This document shows positions 60,529 through 64,000 of a DNA stretch of 64,000 bases, one piece after another; within the stretch, counting starts at the first letter, position 1, and the number at the start of each line of letters is the position of its first letter. The position numbers were made by a program, and so were the translations under genes. This DNA is from Mytilus californianus. Its lineage: Eukaryota > Mollusca > Bivalvia > Mytilida > Mytilidae. The notes under the pieces were generated by a model that saw only the letters and a list, made by a program, of their open reading frames with translations, did no database searches and was not told the origin of the DNA. Where the stretch lies: NCBI RefSeq assembly GCF_021869535.1, contig NW_026262690.1:12883501-12947500 (forward strand). The letters run 5' to 3'.

Positions 60529-62133
60529 ATACGACCGCAAAAAAATTTTGTGGTCGTATATTGGTATGACGTTGGCGTCGTCGTCGGCGTCGTCATCCGA
60601 AGACACATTAGTTTTCACACTCTAACTTTAGTTTAAGTGAATGCATCTCAATGAAATTTTAAAATAAGGTTCAATACCACAAAAGGAAAGTGGGGATTGA
60701 TTTTGGGGGTTATGGTACCAACAGTTAAGGAATTAGGGGCCAAAAATAAGCATTTTTGTAACTTCCAGACATAACTTGTGTGTAAGTGTATGGATCTCAC
60801 AAGGTTCCATATCACAAAGGGAATGCTGGGATTGATTTTTGGGGGTAATTGCCTCCAAATTTTAGGAATTAGGGGCCAAAAAGGGGCAAAAAACAAGCAT
60901 TTTTCTAGTTTCATGACAATAACTTGTGTGCAAGTCTATGGATCTCTCTGACATTGTATCACAAGGTTCCATATCACAAAGGGAATGCTGGGATTGAATT
61001 TGGGGGTAATTGCCTCCAAATTTTAGGAATTAGGGGCCAAAAAGGGGCAAAAAACAAGCATTTTTCTAGTTTCATGGCAATAACTTGTGTGTAAGTGTAT
61101 GGATCTTTATGAAATTGTACTACAAGGTTCCATATCACAAAGGGAAAGCTGGAATAGAGTTTGGGGGTAATTGCCCAAAAAGTTAAGGAATAAGGGGCCA
61201 AAAATAAGCATTTTTCTAGTTTCCAGACAATAACTTGTGTTCAAGTGTATGGATCTCTCTGAAATTGTACTGCAAGGTACCATACCACAAAGGGAATGCT
61301 GGGATTGATTTTTGGGGGTAATTGCCTCCAAATTTTAGGAATTAGGGGCCAAAAAGGGGCAAAAAACAAGCATTTTTCTAGTTTCATGACAATAACTTGT
61401 GTGTAAGTCTATGGATCTCTCTGACATTGTATCACATGGTTCCATATCACAAAGGGAATGCTGGGATTGATTTTGGGGGTAATTGCCTCCAAATTTTAGG
61501 AATTAGGGGCCAAAAAGGGGCAAAAAACAAGCATTTTTCTAGTTTCATGGCAATAACTTGTGTGTAAGTGTATGGATCTTTATGAAATTGTACTACAAGG
61601 TTCCATATCACAAAGGGAAAGCTGGGTTTGAGTTTGGGGGTAATTGCCCTAAACGTTTAGGAATTTGGGACCAAAAAGGGGCCAAAAAACAAGCATTTTT
61701 CTAGTTTCCAGACAATAACATGTGTTCAAGTGTATGGATCTCTCTGAAATTGTACTGCAAGGTACCATACCACAAAGGGAAGGCTGGGATTGAGTTTTTG
61801 GGTGATGAATCATAAGGGGGTTCAAAAAATTTGGGGGGGGGGGATTCTTTTTCCTTTTTTTTTCTTTAAAATTTTCCATTTTAAATTGGTTATTTCTGAT
61901 TTATATATAAAAGCAAATAATAATGATATGGTTTGAATAGGTAAATTAAATTTTTTTTTAGTATCTTAGACCACTTTCATTCTGTGTCAGAAACCTATGC
62001 TGTGTCAAATATTTAATTACAATCCAAATTCAGTGCTGAATCAAGCTTGAATGTTGTGTTCATACTTGCCCCAACTGTTCAGGGTTCGACCTCTGCGGTC
62101 GTATCAAGCTGCGCCCCAGCGGAGCATTTTATT
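60529..62133 (+). mobile_element. Family A element (A4), full length
   Basis: Starts ATACGACCGCAAAAAAATTT with partner TTTTGTGGTCGTAT, about nine cores, then the shared arm and GCGGTCGTATC, hairpin arms GCTGCGC/GCGGAGC and TTTTATT. It occupies the T-run where D1 has family E. Confidence 0.8.
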
Positions 62134-62374
62134 TCATTCATAAATTACTTTATGCTTGGAAATATAATTTTGCTTGGAGTTGAAAGAGTTGACATGTTGC
62201 AATGTACATTTACTCTACATAGTTCTATGGTACCAAATCAAAAGTTTATATAAACAAAGAAGTCAAAGGTTTCCCATCATAGTTTAGTTACATACATTTT
62301 TTTTGTATCTGAGCTCGTTGAATATAGATCATTATATAAATAAGGAGATGTGTTATGATTGCCAATGAAAAAAC

Positions 62375-62572
62375 TAAGGATTTTCTTATCCAAGGAATAG
62401 ATTTCCTTAGCCGTATTTGGCACAACTTTTTGGAATTTTGGGTCCTCAATGCTCTTCAACTTTGTACTTGTTTGGCTTTGTTACTATTTTGATCTGAACG
62501 TCACTGATGAGTCTTATGTAGACGAAACACACGTCTGCGTATTAAATTATAATCCTGGTACCTTTGATAACT
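62375..62572 (+). mobile_element. Short dispersed element carrying a hammerhead-like motif
   Basis: The body includes CACAACTTTTTGGAATTTTG, GGTCCTCAATGCTCTTCAAC and ATAATCCTGGTACCTTTGAT, a sequence I recognise as abundant in mussel genomes. It replaces about 150 bp found at the matching place in D1. Confidence 0.6.
62504..62541 (+). ncRNA. Hammerhead-ribozyme-like core (type I layout)
   Basis: CTGATGA at 62504-62510 is followed by stem II GTCT/AGAC around TATGT, then GAAA at 62524-62527. A short stem III follows (ACAC with GCGT, one A-C mismatch) closing on GT-A, the expected cleavage triplet. These are the invariant core elements in order. Flanks that should form stem I pair poorly, so activity is doubtful in this copy. 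Confidence 0.45.
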
Positions 62573-62919
62573 AATTTGACTATAAACATAGATAAAAAAG
62601 GTACAAACTGGACATAATGCACTAGTTCATAAACAAGTGAGAACAATCGCCTTCATATAGTGCTCAGAATATGACATTCATAAAACTTATTCAATATCAT
62701 TAGAGAACTCTAAATCTTAAATACTGAAAGCCACCTCTGATAAGTACACTGTACTATGCAAGATAATGATATAACTGGACTTAAAATACACACAACCTGT
62801 AATTAACTGCCTTTACAGCGCTTTCGTGCTTTGATTTTTATTTTTCTTGTGTGTCACTTCTCATAAGCATAATAAAAAAAGATTTTTATCTGGCTGTAAG
62901 TGTCTTCATACATTCAGAG

Positions 62920-63050
62920 GCGGATTTAGAGGGTTTTTCAGGGGGCCCGGCCCCCCCCTTTTGTTGGAAAAATTTGGTTGATTATATAGGGAATCACTGA
63001 AGCCAGACTGGAGCGGGGTCCCCTCTTATGAAAATGTCTGGATAGTCACT
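62920..63050. repeat. GC-rich dispersed repeat (CAGAGGCGGATTTAGAGGG)
   Basis: CAGGGGGCCCGGCCCCCCCC and GACTGGAGCGGGGTCCCCTC stand out from the AT-rich surroundings. I recognise the motif as a common mollusc transposon end. Confidence 0.5.
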
Positions 63051-64000
63051 GACATTTATTTGTATTAATGGAGACACAATAGTGAAGATGTGTTGTCATA
63101 CATCACTCACATTAATTTGAATAATGATTTAAAGATGTCTTCAAATATCCATCTCTATTAATTGAGAAATGCTGACTCAGCTTTGTTCTCATGTGTTCAA
63201 ATTTATAAATGGAGACTTAAGTTATAACATGTCTTCTTAGATCAATCTGTAAGAATGGTTTAGAAAGATCTTCATAATTTCATAAATATAAACAAAAATG
63301 TAAGTAGATACCCTAGAGACCTTCAAATCTATAAGTCAATAAAGATAAACAATGTCCGCCATGGCCTAAATGGCTCACACCGAACAGCATGCATTTTTTC
63401 TTCACAAACACGGCTTACCTTATTTTTTCATTTGTACTCTTTAGGTTATATCTTAATGTTTGTTCATCCTTCAGAAAAATTGGCGTTGTTTGTAGCTCTG
63501 TAACAATTTTTTTCCAGACATGATGCAATATTGTTGTAGACATATTAAATAGAAATATCTCTATTGTTGAAGACCGTATGATGATCATTAGATACATTTG
63601 TAGTGTCGTTGGGTTACTGTCTCACATCAACTCGATAATCCCATTTCTGGTAAAACTTAGATGTGTCGATACGACTGCAGCTTTATAGTTAAAAGTGTCT
63701 GTATGGCACGAATAACCCCGCCTGCAGTCTTAAAGCTAAATATATTTCTGGTATTCAAATTAAGATGAGGTGAATACGGGACACTGTGTTCATGTAACGG
63801 CTTATATGGCGAAATTGAGAAAATTATTATGTATTTGTTGAATGGGAAGCCGTTAACCAAAGCGACAAATGCTGATCACCAGAAATTCAAACTTTCCACA
63901 AGCGGAACATTTAAGAGATCGAAATGTAAGTCTTCATTATACACTTCTACCCAAAAAAAATCAGCCCTAAATTTGCACTCATTATAAAAAAAGTCCCGTA
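63051..64000. other. Terminal stretch, nothing recognised
   Basis: No supported exon or repeat. Two minus-strand open frames (63415-63597 and 63657-63860) have no domain and no convincing splice sites. Confidence 0.35.

Larger units (their letters stand above)
51615..62836 (+). mobile_element. Second family D composite (D2), expanded by nested insertions
   Basis: The 5' part 51615-52172 matches 21888-22450. The match resumes at 57360 and runs on, with interruptions, to ACTGCCTTTACAGCGCTTTC and GTGCTTTGATT at about 62836. The insertions are a 5.2 kb element at 52173-57359 and a family A element at 60529-62133. The order of inner parts matches D1 except where noted. Confidence 0.65.

Overview
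The window is eukaryotic, AT-rich and intron-rich, with no prokaryotic features. The repeat vocabulary points to a bivalve mollusc, most likely a Mytilus-like mussel: dispersed repeats built around GGAGATGTGGTATGATTGCC, tRNA-derived SINEs, THAP/DDE transposons and several families with tandem internal cores. That placement comes from recognition of these motifs and was not checked by a search.

The one complete host gene is SF3A1 (splicing factor 3A subunit 1, part of U2 snRNP) on the + strand. I resolve 19 coding exons between 9559 and 47789. Their phases join without a break into 2286 nt (761 residues plus stop) carrying two SURP modules, an acidic/proline-rich middle and a C-terminal ubiquitin-like domain ending in RGGRKK. 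Upstream, on the minus strand, lie the first two coding exons (4338-4399 and 3127-3240) of a coiled-coil protein, perhaps ZBBX-like, that runs off to the left or has exons I cannot see.

Everything else is introns and mobile DNA. Layout: 1-9558 holds the minus-strand exons, foldback elements and a degenerate LINE. From 9559 to 47789, SF3A1 introns carry MITEs, SINEs, minisatellites and repeat families here called A, B, C and E. Intron 3 carries a 5.6 kb composite (family D) with a broken THAP-DDE transposase. From 47790 on come the 3' UTR, then a dense nest of elements. This nest includes a second copy of the D composite split by a 5.2 kb insertion that itself carries a LINE fragment.

Two themes are worth attention. 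First, exon edges of SF3A1 have been tandemly duplicated again and again: the 3' end plus splice donor of exons 10, 14, 15 and 17 (the last about 23 times) and the splice acceptor of exon 18. This leaves decoy splice sites in a gene that itself encodes a core spliceosome component. Second, six unrelated-looking repeat families share one end design: a 5'-terminal hairpin whose first arm recurs inverted near the 3' end, followed by a small 3' hairpin, usually with tandem cores between. Base pairs covary between families, as expected for Helentron-like non-autonomous elements. A hammerhead-ribozyme-like core is present near 62.5 kb.
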